From: Caballeronia zhejiangensis
GTDB taxonomy: Bacteria > Pseudomonadota > Gammaproteobacteria > Burkholderiales > Burkholderiaceae
Direction of reading: 5' to 3'
DNA: 64,000 nucleotides
NCBI RefSeq assembly: GCF_000698575.1
Contig: NZ_JFHD01000011.1
Location: forward strand, 124,001-188,000
Part shown: piece by piece, positions 1-10,007 of the stretch
How the letters are laid out: every line of letters begins with the position of its first letter
Position numbering within the stretch: position 1 is the first letter of the stretch
Program-made: the position numbers and the translations under genes
The notes under the pieces: generated by a model
Seen by the model: only the letters and a program-made list of their open reading frames with translations
Database searches by the model: none
What the model was told of the DNA's origin: nothing

Positions 1-672
<672 letters not shown>

Positions 673-1704
673 TTACTTGGCGCGCGGATGAGAAGTCAGC
701 ACGCGCACCTGATCGCCTTCCTTCACGCGCAACGCCGCGGCTTCTTCCGCCGTCAGCAGGAACGCGCCGTCCTCGATCGCGCCCGTCGTCGCGCCGCAGC
801 GGAAATCTTCGAGCAAGGTGTTCGATACGAGGCTTTTGGCATCGCTGCCCGTGTCGCTTCGATCGCCGATACGCACGCGCGCGATCACGCTCTCGCGCAC
901 CGTGCGCAAGTCCGCGATGTGGCATTCAAGCACCGGACCGGCATCGAAGATATCGACGTGATTCTCGTAACGCAGCCCTTCCGCCTCGAGCATCTTGCGT
1001 GCGGGCGCGGTGTCCCTGTGCGTGACGCCGACCGCCTGTTGCGCGGTCTCCGGCAGCAAGTCCAGATACACCGGATAGCGCGGCATCAGTTCGGCGACGA
1101 ACGACTTCTTGCCGTGCGAGCTCAGGTAATCCGCTTCGTTGAAATCGATCTGATAGAAATGCGAGCCGACCGCGTTCCAGAACGGCGACTCGCCGTTTTC
1201 GTCGAAGTGGCCGCGCAATTCCGCGCACAAACGCTGCGGAAAGCGATCCGCGAACTGCGCGATGAACATGAAGCGCGAGCGCGACAACAGGCCGCCCACG
1301 CCCGCCGTGCGATAGCGCGGGCTGAGAAAGAGCGAACAGACTTCCGCATAACCCGTCAGATCGTGCGAGATATTGAGCAGCGACATGCGTGTCCACACGC
1401 GCATGTCCTGGCTCGCGTGCACGACCGTCGATACGCGATAGTTGTAGAACGGCTGCTCCAGTCCGACTTCCGTTTCGATGCCGCACACGCCCGCGACATC
1501 GCCGGTCGCGGTGTCTTCCATCACGAAGAAATAGCCTGCTTCGAAGGCTTGCGCTTCACCGGTCAGCGTGCGGCGCGCGCGTTCGACGCGTGCCGCGAGC
1601 GCGCCGCGATCCGGCTTGAACGTGGTGAGGCCCGGGCCCGTTTCCTGGGCGAGCGCGACGAGCGCGTCGACATCGCCCGGCTGCGTGCATCGCACGACGA
1701 TCAT
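673..1704 (-). CDS. aruG: Arginine N-succinyltransferase, beta-type subunit (AruG/AstA)
   Basis: A 343-residue protein that transfers succinyl from succinyl-CoA to arginine, the first step of AST arginine degradation. It starts MIVVRCTQPGDVDALVALA, a GNAT-like N-terminal fold, and resembles its upstream neighbour along its whole length (both carry segments like EVGLEQPFYNYR / SAGYSEPFYAFR, SPFWNAVG / SPFWDAVG and YVDIFDAGPVL or its variant HVDIFDAGPVL). The two are therefore paralogous subunits, as in the AruF/AruG heteromer of Pseudomonas. The ATG overlaps the stop of aruF (ATGA), indicating translational coupling. A longer open frame upstream of 1704 is only read-through into aruF. Confidence 0.93.
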   Translation of the reverse strand: MIVVRCTQPGDVDALVALAQETGPGLTTFKPDRGALAARVERARRTLTGEAQAFEAGYFFVMEDTATGDVAGVCGIETEVGLEQPFYNYRVSTVVHASQDMRVWTRMSLLNISHDLTGYAEVCSLFLSPRYRTAGVGGLLSRSRFMFIAQFADRFPQRLCAELRGHFDENGESPFWNAVGSHFYQIDFNEADYLSSHGKKSFVAELMPRYPVYLDLLPETAQQAVGVTHRDTAPARKMLEAEGLRYENHVDIFDAGPVLECHIADLRTVRESVIARVRIGDRSDTGSDAKSLVSNTLLEDFRCGATTGAIEDGAFLLTAEEAAALRVKEGDQVRVLTSHPRAK

Positions 1705-2750
1705 TGCAATTCTCCCGATGCCTGATGCAACGGCACGCAACGCACCGTGTCCTTGTCTTCGACGCCGAGCGCATCGCGCGCCTGTGCGGTCAATTCGGCG
1801 CCGTCCGCGCGCGTGCCCGCGAGTCCCGCGACGATGCAACGGAACGCATGCGCGCCGCCCGCCGCGACGAGATACGGCGCGCCGCTTTCGACGGCGGCAT
1901 CGCGCACGGCGCGCAATTCGCCCGAACTCGCCGACGCGCTTTTGTCGACGGCGATCGTCAGCACCGGACCGGCATCGAAAATATCGACGTAACGATCCGG
2001 CTCGAAGCCTTCCTCGAGATGAATGTCGTAGGCGAGCAGCGTGCTTTCGTTCGGCTCGCCGAGCACGCGCTGCGCATCGCCGGGCAGCAGCGGCACATAG
2101 AGCGGATAGCTCGGCATCACTTCCGCGATGAACGTGCGGCTGCGTCCGCCCGATTCCGATTCGACCTGTTCGAAGTCGCGGCCGAAGAACTTGCGTCCGA
2201 CCGCGTCCCAGAACGGCGACGCGCCTGATTCGTCGGTGACGCCCAGCATCAGCGAGAAGACTTCGCTGGAGAAGCGCTTGCGATTCGCCGCGATGTAGAT
2301 CATGCGTGCGCGCGACAAGAGATGCGCGGCCGCTTCGTTCGCTTCGTCGCGCAACGACGGATCGATATAAAAGCCCGTCAGACGGCTCTTGCCCGTCAGT
2401 TCGTGCGACATCGTGAGCGCGTGGATTTTTCGGTTCACCTTGAGTTCGCGCGAGGCGTGAATCAGCGCATCGTTGCGAAACGCGTAGAACGGCTCGGAAT
2501 ACCCCGCCGACGCGACGATGCTCGACGTGCCGAGCAACTTGCCTGTCTGCGAGTCTTCGAGCACGAAGAGATAGAACTCCTCGCCGGGAAATTCCACTTC
2601 GGCGCGAAACGAGTCTTCCGAGAGCGCGACGCGCGTTTCGAGCGCGCGCCGGTCGCGCGGCAACGAGTGCAGCACGGGCAGCGCGGCGCGCGCCATGCGT
2701 TCGAGCTCGTCGAGATCGGAGAGTCTTGCGGGGCGGACGAAGAGCATCAT
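1701..2750 (-). CDS. aruF: Arginine/ornithine succinyltransferase, alpha-type subunit (AruF)
   Basis: A 349-residue paralogue of the next gene; together they form the arginine/ornithine N-succinyltransferase that commits arginine to the AST pathway. It starts MMLFVRPARLSDLDELERMA, with two consecutive ATG codons at 2750 and 2747, either of which could be used. It contains the family segments SPFWDAVGRKFFGRDF and YVDIFDAGPVLTI. It lies 13 nt after the stop of astC and overlaps the start of aruG by 4 nt, so it sits in the middle of one operon. In-frame sequence upstream of 2750 overlaps the astC end and is unlikely to be translated as its N-terminus. Confidence 0.92.
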   Translation of the reverse strand: MMLFVRPARLSDLDELERMARAALPVLHSLPRDRRALETRVALSEDSFRAEVEFPGEEFYLFVLEDSQTGKLLGTSSIVASAGYSEPFYAFRNDALIHASRELKVNRKIHALTMSHELTGKSRLTGFYIDPSLRDEANEAAAHLLSRARMIYIAANRKRFSSEVFSLMLGVTDESGASPFWDAVGRKFFGRDFEQVESESGGRSRTFIAEVMPSYPLYVPLLPGDAQRVLGEPNESTLLAYDIHLEEGFEPDRYVDIFDAGPVLTIAVDKSASASSGELRAVRDAAVESGAPYLVAAGGAHAFRCIVAGLAGTRADGAELTAQARDALGVEDKDTVRCVPLHQASGELQ

Positions 2751-2763
2751 CGGATTCCGTTGG

Positions 2764-3990
2764 TCACTTGACCGCAACCGTGCCGACGACCTGCTCGATC
2801 GCCTTTTCGATGCGCGCGAAGCCTTCGTCGAGATCGGCCATCGGCATGATGAGCGACGGCGCGAAGCGCAGCACGTTCGGCCCCGCGATCAGCATGATGA
2901 CGCCGTTCGCGGCCGCCGCGTTGAGTACGTCCTTCGCGCGGTCTTTGTAGCTGTCGTTCAGTTCCGCGCCGATCAGCAGGCCGCGTCCGCGAATCTCCCT
3001 GAACATGCCGAAGCGCTCGTTGATGCGCTCCAGATGCGCCTTGATCGCTTTGCTGCGTTCGGCGACGCCTTCGAGCAGCTTCGGATCGCTGATGAGTTCG
3101 ACGACTTTCTCCGCGATCGACGCGCCGAGCGGATTGCCGCCGTAAGTCGTGCCGTGCACGCCGACCTTGAAGTGCGCGGCGATGTCGTTCGTGGTCAGCA
3201 TCACGCCGATCGGAAAGCCGTTGCCCAGCGCCTTCGCGCTCGTCAGGATGTCCGGCGTCACGCCGTACTGCATGTACGCGTAAAACGTGCCGGTGCGGCC
3301 GACGCCGGTCTGCACTTCATCGAAAATCAGCAGCGCGCCGTGCTTGTCGCAGGCTTCGCGCAAGCCCTTCAAAAACGCGGGATCGGCGGGCAGCACGCCG
3401 CCTTCGCCTTGCACCGGCTCGACGATGACCGCGCACGTCTTCGGCCCGATGGCTTCCAGCGCCTTCGGCAAATCGTTGTACGGCAGATGACGGATGCCCG
3501 CCGGCTGCGGACCGAAGCCTTCCGCATACTTCGGCTGTCCGCCGACGCTCACCGTGAAGAACGTGCGCCCGTGGAACGACTGGGTGAACGAGATGATTTC
3601 GATCTTGTCGTCGCCGTGATTGTCGATTGCGTAACGGCGCGCGAGCTTCAGCGCCGCTTCGTTGGCTTCCGCGCCCGAATTCGCGAAGAACGCGCGGTCG
3701 GCGAAGGTGAGATCGGTCAGGCGTTTCGCGAGGCGCAACACCGGCGCGTTCGTGTAACCGTTGCCGATGTGCCAGAGCTTCTCGCCCTGCTCGTGCAGCA
3801 CTTTCAGCAGTTCCGGATGACCGTGGCCCAGCGCCGTCACCGCGATACCGCCGGCGAAATCGACATAATCGCGGCCTTCGGTGTCCCAGACGCGCGAGCC
3901 GCGGCCCCGGTCGGGCACGAAATTGGCCGGCGCGAACACCGGAACCATTACTTCGTCGAACGTACCGCGATTCACATTGATGTCGGTCAT
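2764..3990 (-). CDS. astC: Succinylornithine / acetylornithine aminotransferase
   Basis: A PLP-dependent class III aminotransferase of 408 residues that converts succinylornithine to succinylglutamate semialdehyde. Visible hallmarks are [11 protein letters not shown] (about 104-114), [12 protein letters not shown] with the PLP-ring Asp near 224, and [12 protein letters not shown] with the Schiff-base lysine near 253. Sequence alone does not separate AstC from the biosynthetic ArgD. The position directly ahead of aruF-aruG-astD and just after argR makes the catabolic role (AruC in Pseudomonas) the better call. A candidate promoter and ArgR half-site lie in the 110-nt gap upstream. Confidence 0.92.
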   Translation of the reverse strand: MTDINVNRGTFDEVMVPVFAPANFVPDRGRGSRVWDTEGRDYVDFAGGIAVTALGHGHPELLKVLHEQGEKLWHIGNGYTNAPVLRLAKRLTDLTFADRAFFANSGAEANEAALKLARRYAIDNHGDDKIEIISFTQSFHGRTFFTVSVGGQPKYAEGFGPQPAGIRHLPYNDLPKALEAIGPKTCAVIVEPVQGEGGVLPADPAFLKGLREACDKHGALLIFDEVQTGVGRTGTFYAYMQYGVTPDILTSAKALGNGFPIGVMLTTNDIAAHFKVGVHGTTYGGNPLGASIAEKVVELISDPKLLEGVAERSKAIKAHLERINERFGMFREIRGRGLLIGAELNDSYKDRAKDVLNAAAANGVIMLIAGPNVLRFAPSLIMPMADLDEGFARIEKAIEQVVGTVAVK

Positions 3991-4020
3991 GAGCCACTCC
4001 TCGGTTTGAGCATTACGTCG

Positions 4021-4063
4021 ATATTAGGCAATCGCCCGCGTTCCGTCTTGCGCGTTCGCGACA
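4021..4063 (-). promoter_or_regulatory. Candidate astC promoter with ArgR half-site
   Basis: Read on the minus strand, 4063-4048 is TGTCGC-N8-AA, the ArgR half-site pattern known for the AraC-type ArgR of Pseudomonas. Its 3' part overlaps a weak -35 (AAGACG, 4049-4044). A 17-bp spacer leads to a good -10 (TAATAT, 4026-4021), 30 nt before the astC ATG. A weak -35 under an activator site is what a positively controlled promoter would show. Only one half-site is evident; Pseudomonas operators are usually direct repeats, so this is a candidate only. Confidence 0.45.
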
Positions 4064-4100
4064 TGCTTCGATGAGCTTTTCCGCAGATACCGTGCAGCTT

Positions 4101-5114
4101 CTATGCCGCGCCGGGCGGCTCGATCAGCGCGCCGCCGCGCGGTTCGTCGATCGCGCCGCCGCGCTGCTTTTCGATCCAGTTACGGCGCTCCTCGCGCGGC
4201 GTCACGCCGAAACGGTCGCGATACGCATTGGAAAAATGCGCCGCCGATGAAAACCCGCACGCGAGACTGATCTGCACCACCGATTTGCTCGTGCGCTGCA
4301 GTTGCGTGCGCGCCTTCGTGAGACGCAGATTGAGGTAATACTTCGACGGCATCGCGCCGAGATACTGACGAAAGAGCCGCTCAAGCTGCCGGCGCGAAAT
4401 GCCGACGAGATTCGCGATTTCATCGGTGGCGAGCGGGTCTTCGATATTCGCTTCCATCAGTTGAAGCGCGTCGTTCAGGCGCGGATGCCGCTCGCCCGGC
4501 GCCGTGACGAACGGAATGCGCTGACGCTCCGTGCCCGCGCGCAAGGTGCCGATGCCGAGCGAATCCGCGATGCGCTCCGCGAGGTCCGGGCCGTGATCGC
4601 GCGCGATCATCGCGAGCATGAAATCGATGGCCGCTTGCCCGCCGGAACAAGTAGCGCGATCGCGGTCGATTTCGAAAATCTGCTGGCTGACGATCGCGCG
4701 CTCGAACTGCTCGGTGAACTGCTGATACGTTTCCCAGTTCACCGCGACGCGATATTGCGAAAGCTGCCCGGCCATCGCGAGCCACCATACGCCGTGATGA
4801 ATGCCGGAAACGAGCGGCGTACGCGGCGCGACGCGCGCGAGGCTCGCGAGAAAGAGCCGGTAATCGGCGAACTGCTGATAGCGCTCCGACACGACGATGA
4901 GCCAGTCGCAACGCACGGCGTCGTTGAACGCGCAATCGGCGGGAAGCTGTGCGCCGCCCGAAAGCGGCACCGGACGGCCGTCCCACGAACAGATGCGCCA
5001 TTCGTAGAGACGATGCCCGTCGATTTCATTGGCGAGCGAAAGACTGTCGATGATCGGCCCAATGCCGCTCATCGACACCGGCGGCAGCGCGACGATCGCA
5101 ACTTGCAGCGTCAC
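4101..5114 (-). CDS. argR: AraC-family arginine regulator ArgR (DJ-1/PfpI-like domain plus HTH)
   Basis: A 337-residue transcriptional regulator with an N-terminal class I glutamine amidotransferase-like (DJ-1/PfpI, GlxA-type) sensing domain and a C-terminal AraC/XylS double HTH. The second contains ISLACGFSSAAHFSNAYRD and then FGVTPREER, typical of the family. In Pseudomonas the gene between the aot transporter and the aru/ast genes encodes such an ArgR, which activates arginine catabolism and uptake. Gene order here is the same, so ArgR is the best assignment. It starts at a GTG one base after the hisP stop and is therefore translationally linked to the transporter genes. Confidence 0.88.
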   Translation of the reverse strand: MTLQVAIVALPPVSMSGIGPIIDSLSLANEIDGHRLYEWRICSWDGRPVPLSGGAQLPADCAFNDAVRCDWLIVVSERYQQFADYRLFLASLARVAPRTPLVSGIHHGVWWLAMAGQLSQYRVAVNWETYQQFTEQFERAIVSQQIFEIDRDRATCSGGQAAIDFMLAMIARDHGPDLAERIADSLGIGTLRAGTERQRIPFVTAPGERHPRLNDALQLMEANIEDPLATDEIANLVGISRRQLERLFRQYLGAMPSKYYLNLRLTKARTQLQRTSKSVVQISLACGFSSAAHFSNAYRDRFGVTPREERRNWIEKQRGGAIDEPRGGALIEPPGAA

Positions 5115-5115
5115 G

Positions 5116-5943
5116 TTACTTGAGGCTGCCCGACAGGAACTGGCGCAGACGCTCGCTCTTCGGCGCGCTCAGCACTTCGGACGGCGCGCCCTCTTCTTCC
5201 GTGCGTCCCTGATGCAGGAACATGACGTGATTCGACACGTTGCGCGCGAAGCCCATTTCATGCGTGACGACGATCATCGTGCGGCCTTCTTCGGCGAGAC
5301 GCTGCATCACCTTCAGCACTTCGCCGACGAGCTCGGGATCGAGCGCGGACGTGGGTTCGTCGAAGAGCATGACATCCGGATGCATCGCGAGCGCGCGCGC
5401 AATCGCGACGCGCTGCTGCTGACCGCCCGACAGATGCGACGGATACTGCTTCTCGACGCGCGGCGGCAGGCCCACTTTCTCGAGATATTCGCGCGCACGA
5501 TCCTCGGCTTCCTTCTTCGATATGCCGAGCACATGCAGCGGCGCTTCCATCACGTTCTCGATGGCCGTCATGTGCGACCACAGGTTGAAGTGCTGGAAGA
5601 CCATCGCGAGCTTCGTGCGTACGCGCTGCAACTGCTTGTGATCCGCGACTTCGAGATTGCCGGATTTATCGGTCTTGGTGCGAACGGCTTCGCCATCGAC
5701 GATGATCTGCCCCGCGTTCGGCCGCTCCAGGAAGTTGATGCAGCGCAGAAACGTGCTCTTGCCCGAGCCGCTCGCGCCGATGATGCTGATCACATCGCCC
5801 GCTTTGGCCGCGAGCGAGACGCCCTTCAGCACTTCGTTGTCGCCGTAGCGCTTGTGAATGTCCTCGGCGACGAGCTTGGTCGCGACGTCTTTGGCGGTTG
5901 GCTGCAACGCTTTCTCCTCGGGTGATGACAGGGTGTGACGCAT
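5116..5943 (-). CDS. hisP: Basic amino acid ABC transporter, ATP-binding subunit (HisP/AotP type)
   Basis: A 275-residue ABC ATPase energising uptake of arginine/ornithine/histidine-type basic amino acids. Walker A is GASGSGKST (about 56-64), the signature motif is LSGGQQQR, Walker B is [14 protein letters not shown] and the switch region is VVTHEMGF. The Q-loop segment [11 protein letters not shown] is typical of the polar amino acid (PAAT) ATPases such as HisP, including the Trp. It follows hisM by 21 nt and precedes argR by one base. The first 20 or so residues are an extension relative to E. coli HisP, so a start further in is possible. Confidence 0.9.
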   Translation of the reverse strand: MRHTLSSPEEKALQPTAKDVATKLVAEDIHKRYGDNEVLKGVSLAAKAGDVISIIGASGSGKSTFLRCINFLERPNAGQIIVDGEAVRTKTDKSGNLEVADHKQLQRVRTKLAMVFQHFNLWSHMTAIENVMEAPLHVLGISKKEAEDRAREYLEKVGLPPRVEKQYPSHLSGGQQQRVAIARALAMHPDVMLFDEPTSALDPELVGEVLKVMQRLAEEGRTMIVVTHEMGFARNVSNHVMFLHQGRTEEEGAPSEVLSAPKSERLRQFLSGSLK

Positions 5944-5964
5944 GGCTTCGAATTTTACCGCTCG

Positions 5965-6696
5965 TTAATGACGCACAGCGCGCACCGCGCCCGCCGGCCG
6001 CAGATACGCGAGCCAGCGCCGCTCGGCGCGCCGGAATGCCGCGACCAGCGCGAACGAGATCGCGACATACAGCAGCGCCGCGATGCCGAACGATTCGAAC
6101 GACTGATAGGTCGCCGAATTCGCATCGCGCGCGACCTTCAGGATGTCCGGCACGGTCGCGGTGAAGGCGACGGTCGTCGCGTGCAGCATCAGGATCACTT
6201 CGTTGCTGTACAAAGGCAAGGCGCGCCGCAGCGCGGACGGCAGGATGATGCGGCGATACATCGTGAAGGTGCTCATGCCGTAAGCGCGCGCCGCTTCCAC
6301 TTCGCCGTGCGCGATGCCGCGAATCGCGCCGGCGAAGATTTCGGTGGTATAGGCGCAGGTGTTGAGCGCGAACGCGAGGATCGCGCAATTGAAGCCGCTT
6401 TTGAAAAAAGCTTCGAGCAAGGACTGCGTGCGCACGAATTCCAGGCTGTACATGCCGGTGTAGAGCAGCAGCAGTTGCACGTAAAGCGGCGTGCCGCGAA
6501 ACACGTACGTGTAGAGGCGCACGGGCGTCGAAAGCCAGCGGTTGCGCGATACGCGCGCGCAGGCGAGCGGCACCGCCGCGCAGAAGCCGAGCGCGATCGA
6601 CGCCGCGAGCAGCCACAACGTGACGACGAGGCCCGACGCGCGCATGCCGTCGGAATACAGGAACGGACGCCACCATTCGGCGAAGATCTGGATCAT
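5965..6696 (-). CDS. hisM: Basic amino acid ABC transporter permease (HisM/AotM type)
   Basis: A 243-residue inner-membrane permease starting MIQIFAEWWRPFLYSDG. It has about five transmembrane segments and an EAA loop, EAARAYGMSTFTMYRRIILP, that docks with the ATPase. The central segment FRGTPLYVQLLLLYTG is characteristic of HisM/ArtM-type PAAT permeases. It pairs with the upstream hisQ-like gene, whose stop is 23 nt away, to form a heterodimeric channel. The larger open frame that reaches into hisQ is read-through; 6696 is the ATG with family-like N-terminus. Confidence 0.9.
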   Translation of the reverse strand: MIQIFAEWWRPFLYSDGMRASGLVVTLWLLAASIALGFCAAVPLACARVSRNRWLSTPVRLYTYVFRGTPLYVQLLLLYTGMYSLEFVRTQSLLEAFFKSGFNCAILAFALNTCAYTTEIFAGAIRGIAHGEVEAARAYGMSTFTMYRRIILPSALRRALPLYSNEVILMLHATTVAFTATVPDILKVARDANSATYQSFESFGIAALLYVAISFALVAAFRRAERRWLAYLRPAGAVRAVRH

Positions 6697-6719
6697 GGCT
6701 TTTTGCTCGCTGGCAGGAG

Positions 6720-7409
6720 TCAGAGTTCGGCGTGCCGCACGCCGATCGAATAGCGGCGCTCGAGCGCCATCAACACGAGGTTCGATGCGCTCGTGATCGC
6801 GAGATAGATCAGCGCCGCGATCAGGATGAAGAAGAACATGTTGAACGTGCTCTTGCCCGCGTCCTGCGCCGCCTTGACGACATCCGCGAGACCGATGATC
6901 GACACGAGCGCCGTCGCCTTCACGAGCACCTGCCAGTTGTTGCCGATGCCCGGCAGCGCGAAACGCATCATCTGCGGAAAGAGAATGCGGCCGAACACGC
7001 GCATGCCGCTCATGCCGTACGCACTGCCCGCTTCGAGTTGCCCGCGCGGCACCGCCAGAAACGCGCCGCGAAACGTCTCGGTGAAATACGCGCCGTAGAT
7101 GAAGCCGAGCGTGAGCACGCCGGCCGTGAACGGATCGATGTCGAACTGACTCCAGCCGAAGGCATCGGTGACATTGTTGATCGCGATCTGAATGCTGTAG
7201 AAGAGCAGCAGCATCAACACGAGGTCGGGAACCGAGCGGATGAGCGTCGTGTATGCGGTCGCGACGGCGCGCAAAGGCGCGTGACGCGAAAGTTTCGCGG
7301 ATGCGCCGGCCAAGCCGAGCAGCACCGATACCGCGAGAGACAGCACCGCGAGCGCGAGCGTCTCTTTGGCGCCCGCCCAGAGGAGCGGGCCGAAGCCGTA
7401 CAGGATCAA
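6720..7409 (-). CDS. hisQ: Basic amino acid ABC transporter permease (HisQ/AotQ type), TTG start
   Basis: A 229-residue permease partner of HisM. Segments such as TTLIRSVPDLVLMLLLFY and LEAGSAYGMSGMRVFGRI (EAA-like loop) mark the HisQ/ArtQ side of PAAT transporters. The start is chosen at a TTG (7409): GGAGG lies six bases upstream and the protein then begins MILYGFGPLLWAG, as HisQ proteins do. The in-frame ATG-like start at 7487 would add a basic, non-conserved extension. It is the first gene of the transporter/argR/ast run. No periplasmic binding protein gene (aotJ/hisJ) lies next to it in the window. Confidence 0.85.
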   Translation of the reverse strand: MILYGFGPLLWAGAKETLALAVLSLAVSVLLGLAGASAKLSRHAPLRAVATAYTTLIRSVPDLVLMLLLFYSIQIAINNVTDAFGWSQFDIDPFTAGVLTLGFIYGAYFTETFRGAFLAVPRGQLEAGSAYGMSGMRVFGRILFPQMMRFALPGIGNNWQVLVKATALVSIIGLADVVKAAQDAGKSTFNMFFFILIAALIYLAITSASNLVLMALERRYSIGVRHAEL

Positions 7410-7690
7410 GAGTCGCCTCCATCGTCTTCGTTGAAAGAAGCGGAGCGCGACTACGAGCGCTCCGGCGATTGGCGGCGATACTCGCAAGCGAAAATTAATC
7501 GCTCAATTGTGATGAAACGTCTTTGCTGCGATGCAGCACGACGACGCGGTGAGCCGTCACGCGGCCACGGGCCCGCCGCGCAACGCTGTTCGCACGCGAC
7601 AGACAGGAAAACCCCGATGCGCGCGGAATCCGGAAATTGCGGTTTTCAGGTCGCATTTTCGATAGACCGCGCGCCCGTCGATCACGCCAT

Positions 7691-8101
7691 TTACGCGCGC
7701 GCGACGTCCCGCACGCGTTGCGCGACCTGCCCGTTCGCCACGGCGATCTCCGGGCTGTCCTGCAGCAAAGGCAGGAATTGCTCGGCGAATGCCGGGTCGC
7801 GCGTGCCGGCGCTGAACATGTCGACGACGGCTTGCGCGTGCGCGATGCGCGCGTCGGCGGTGGCTTCCTCGTCGTCGAGGACGTCGTCGATGGCGGCGAT
7901 GAGCGTCGAGAACGGCGTAAGCCAGCGATACGCCGATCCGTTGATCACGATCTGCAGGAATTCGCCCGGCGACGTCGGCCCGAACTCGGCCTCGTGGCGC
8001 GCGCGCAAATGCGCAAGCACGCTGCGATGAAGCACGAGCAGCGGATGCCGCACGTCGCGCAGGAAAGCGGTGGCGGTCGGGTCGTTCATCGGAGTGGTCA
8101 T
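7691..8101 (-). CDS. Conserved hypothetical protein, 136 aa
   Basis: I do not recognise the family. The product is soluble-looking, without signal peptide or membrane segment, rich in Ala, Asp and Val, and probably mostly helical (segments such as FLRDVRHPLLVLHRSVLAHL and TLIAAIDDVLDDEEATADAR). It starts MTTPMNDPTATAFL; the Met at residue 5 is an alternative. It stands alone between the hisQ promoter region (about 280 nt with no other gene evident) and the EAL-domain gene, both on the same strand. Codon usage looks like the neighbours, which supports it being real. Confidence 0.7.
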   Translation of the reverse strand: MTTPMNDPTATAFLRDVRHPLLVLHRSVLAHLRARHEAEFGPTSPGEFLQIVINGSAYRWLTPFSTLIAAIDDVLDDEEATADARIAHAQAVVDMFSAGTRDPAFAEQFLPLLQDSPEIAVANGQVAQRVRDVARA

Positions 8102-8150
8102 GATCGGGCCTCGTCAGGAAACATCGTAGATAAGGACGAATCGAGGCCGA

Positions 8151-9737
8151 TCAAGCGGCGCGCGTCTTGCCCGCGTAGCGGATGAATTCCGCGGCCGTGA
8201 GCGGCGCCGAAAACAGCCAGCCCTGCCCGAACCGCGCGCCGCGCGCGAGCAGATACGCAGCCTGTTCCTCACGCTCGATGCCTTCGGCGATCACCTGCAC
8301 GTCGAGCGTCGCGGCCATGTCGATGATGTGCGACGCGACGCTGCTCGACGCCGCGTCCTGCCCGACGGTATCGACGAACGACTTGTCGATCTTCAGGCCG
8401 TCGATGCGAAAGTTTTGCAAGTGCGAGAGGCTCGAATAACCGGTGCCGAAATCGTCGAGATAGACGGCATGGCCCGCTTCGCGAAACGCGCCGATGACTT
8501 CCTTGGCGGCATCGGCGTCGAGAAAGCTGCGCTCGGTGGCCTCGATGTGAATCTGCTCCGGCCGCACGCCCTGCTGCGCGATCGCGGGGCCGAGCACGTC
8601 GAGAAAGCGATGCGTGGTGAGATCCGGCGCGGACAGATTCACCGACACGTAGTACTCCGGGTAGCGCTTAAGAAAGTCGCCGAGTTCGAGCAGGATCGTG
8701 TCGAGCACCTGATCGGTGATCGCCTGGATCAGCCCCTGATGCTCCGCGAGCGGGATGAAATGATCGGGCCGCACGATGCGATCGTGATACTTCCAGCGCA
8801 CGAGCGCCTCCGCGCCGACGCAGCGCCGCGTGGCGAGATCGACGATCGGCTGATACGCGACGATGAACTGATGCCGCCGCACCGCATCGCTCAACTGGCC
8901 GCGCGGCGAGAGCCGTCGCACGAAGAAGAACGCCGCCCAGCTCGCGAGCGCGAGCCCGACCACGACGCCGCCGAGCAGCCAGCCCCACGGCAGCGTGCGC
9001 AGGCGCTGGCGCAGCGTCTGATGCGGCGCGCTCACGACGACCGCGAGCGGCATCGACACGGAACGGCGCACGACGTACGGCGAGTCGTCGCGCACGGGCG
9101 GCTCGGTGCGATAGACGGCGAGGATCGCGTTGGCGTCGGTGGCGGGCGTGGTCGCGATCACGCGGCTCACTTCCGTGTTGATGACGGCGACGCCGCTCGC
9201 GACCTCGTCGTTCGCGTCGAGCGTGTCGACGTAAAGCGATGGATCGGCGGCGACGTAGAAGCCGTTGCGCCCCATCACGAGCGAAGACTTGCCGCCCGGC
9301 AGACGCGACAGCCCGTACCACGCCATCACGCCGTCGCGGGAGCGCCAGTCGGGCGGCGGCAGCGTGAGGCCGTCGAGCACGCCCGCCGACACCGCGCCCA
9401 GGAGCGACGAACATTGCCAGCGGCCGTCGCGATCGTAAGCGCCGGCGTCGCGCACCTGCTCGTGCGTGAGCGCGATGCGTCGCAACTCCTGCAGATACGG
9501 CGTCGAACACGGCACGGCCGCCACTTTGCCGATTTCCCCGAGCGCGCCCGACAGCCGCCGCGTGACATCTTCGGCGCGAAAGAGCGCGGCGGCCGCGACC
9601 GTGTTCAGGCGCGCGGTCTCGTCATGCCGCTGACTGCGCTGCGCGAACAAAAAGCCGATCCCCGCCGGCGCCAGCGCCGCGATTCCCACGATGACGATCA
9701 GAAGCGCCGCCAGCGCCCCACGTTGAATTTTGTTCAT
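8151..9737 (-). CDS. Membrane c-di-GMP phosphodiesterase with CSS-motif periplasmic domain and EAL domain
   Basis: A 528-residue protein predicted to hydrolyse cyclic di-GMP. It has an N-terminal membrane helix (ALAALLIVIVGIAALAPAG) and a periplasmic CSS-motif sensor with the paired cysteines in AVPCSTPYLQEL and WQCSSLLGA. A second helix near 250-275 (LLGGVVVGLALASWAAFFF) precedes a cytosolic EAL domain: signature GAEALVRWKYHD, loop-6 DDFGTGYSSL, then LKIDKSFV. In the CSS-EAL family a disulfide in the sensor controls activity, tying c-di-GMP to periplasmic redox. All EAL catalytic segments I can check are present, so it is likely active. Confidence 0.9.
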   Translation of the reverse strand: MNKIQRGALAALLIVIVGIAALAPAGIGFLFAQRSQRHDETARLNTVAAAALFRAEDVTRRLSGALGEIGKVAAVPCSTPYLQELRRIALTHEQVRDAGAYDRDGRWQCSSLLGAVSAGVLDGLTLPPPDWRSRDGVMAWYGLSRLPGGKSSLVMGRNGFYVAADPSLYVDTLDANDEVASGVAVINTEVSRVIATTPATDANAILAVYRTEPPVRDDSPYVVRRSVSMPLAVVVSAPHQTLRQRLRTLPWGWLLGGVVVGLALASWAAFFFVRRLSPRGQLSDAVRRHQFIVAYQPIVDLATRRCVGAEALVRWKYHDRIVRPDHFIPLAEHQGLIQAITDQVLDTILLELGDFLKRYPEYYVSVNLSAPDLTTHRFLDVLGPAIAQQGVRPEQIHIEATERSFLDADAAKEVIGAFREAGHAVYLDDFGTGYSSLSHLQNFRIDGLKIDKSFVDTVGQDAASSSVASHIIDMAATLDVQVIAEGIEREEQAAYLLARGARFGQGWLFSAPLTAAEFIRYAGKTRAA

Positions 9738-10007
9738 TGCGTCTTATGGACCGCGGCGCAAAGACTGTCGCGCGCGCGTTGTGTATTTCCTGCCCGACGT
9801 GGCCGGCGTGCGTTGCGCCGCGCCCGAGTCTCGGACAAACGACTTAGTGTAGGGGTCGCGCATCGCTCGATTCAACGTTTTCTTTGCCCGAAAACGCTGC
9901 CTTTTGGTGGTCTTCCGCACGGCCCGCGCAAGCTTTTTTTGCCGCCGATGCACCGTGCGAAAATGGCCAGACCAGAAACCGCGTTTTCCTTGCATCGAAC
10001 GACAGAC

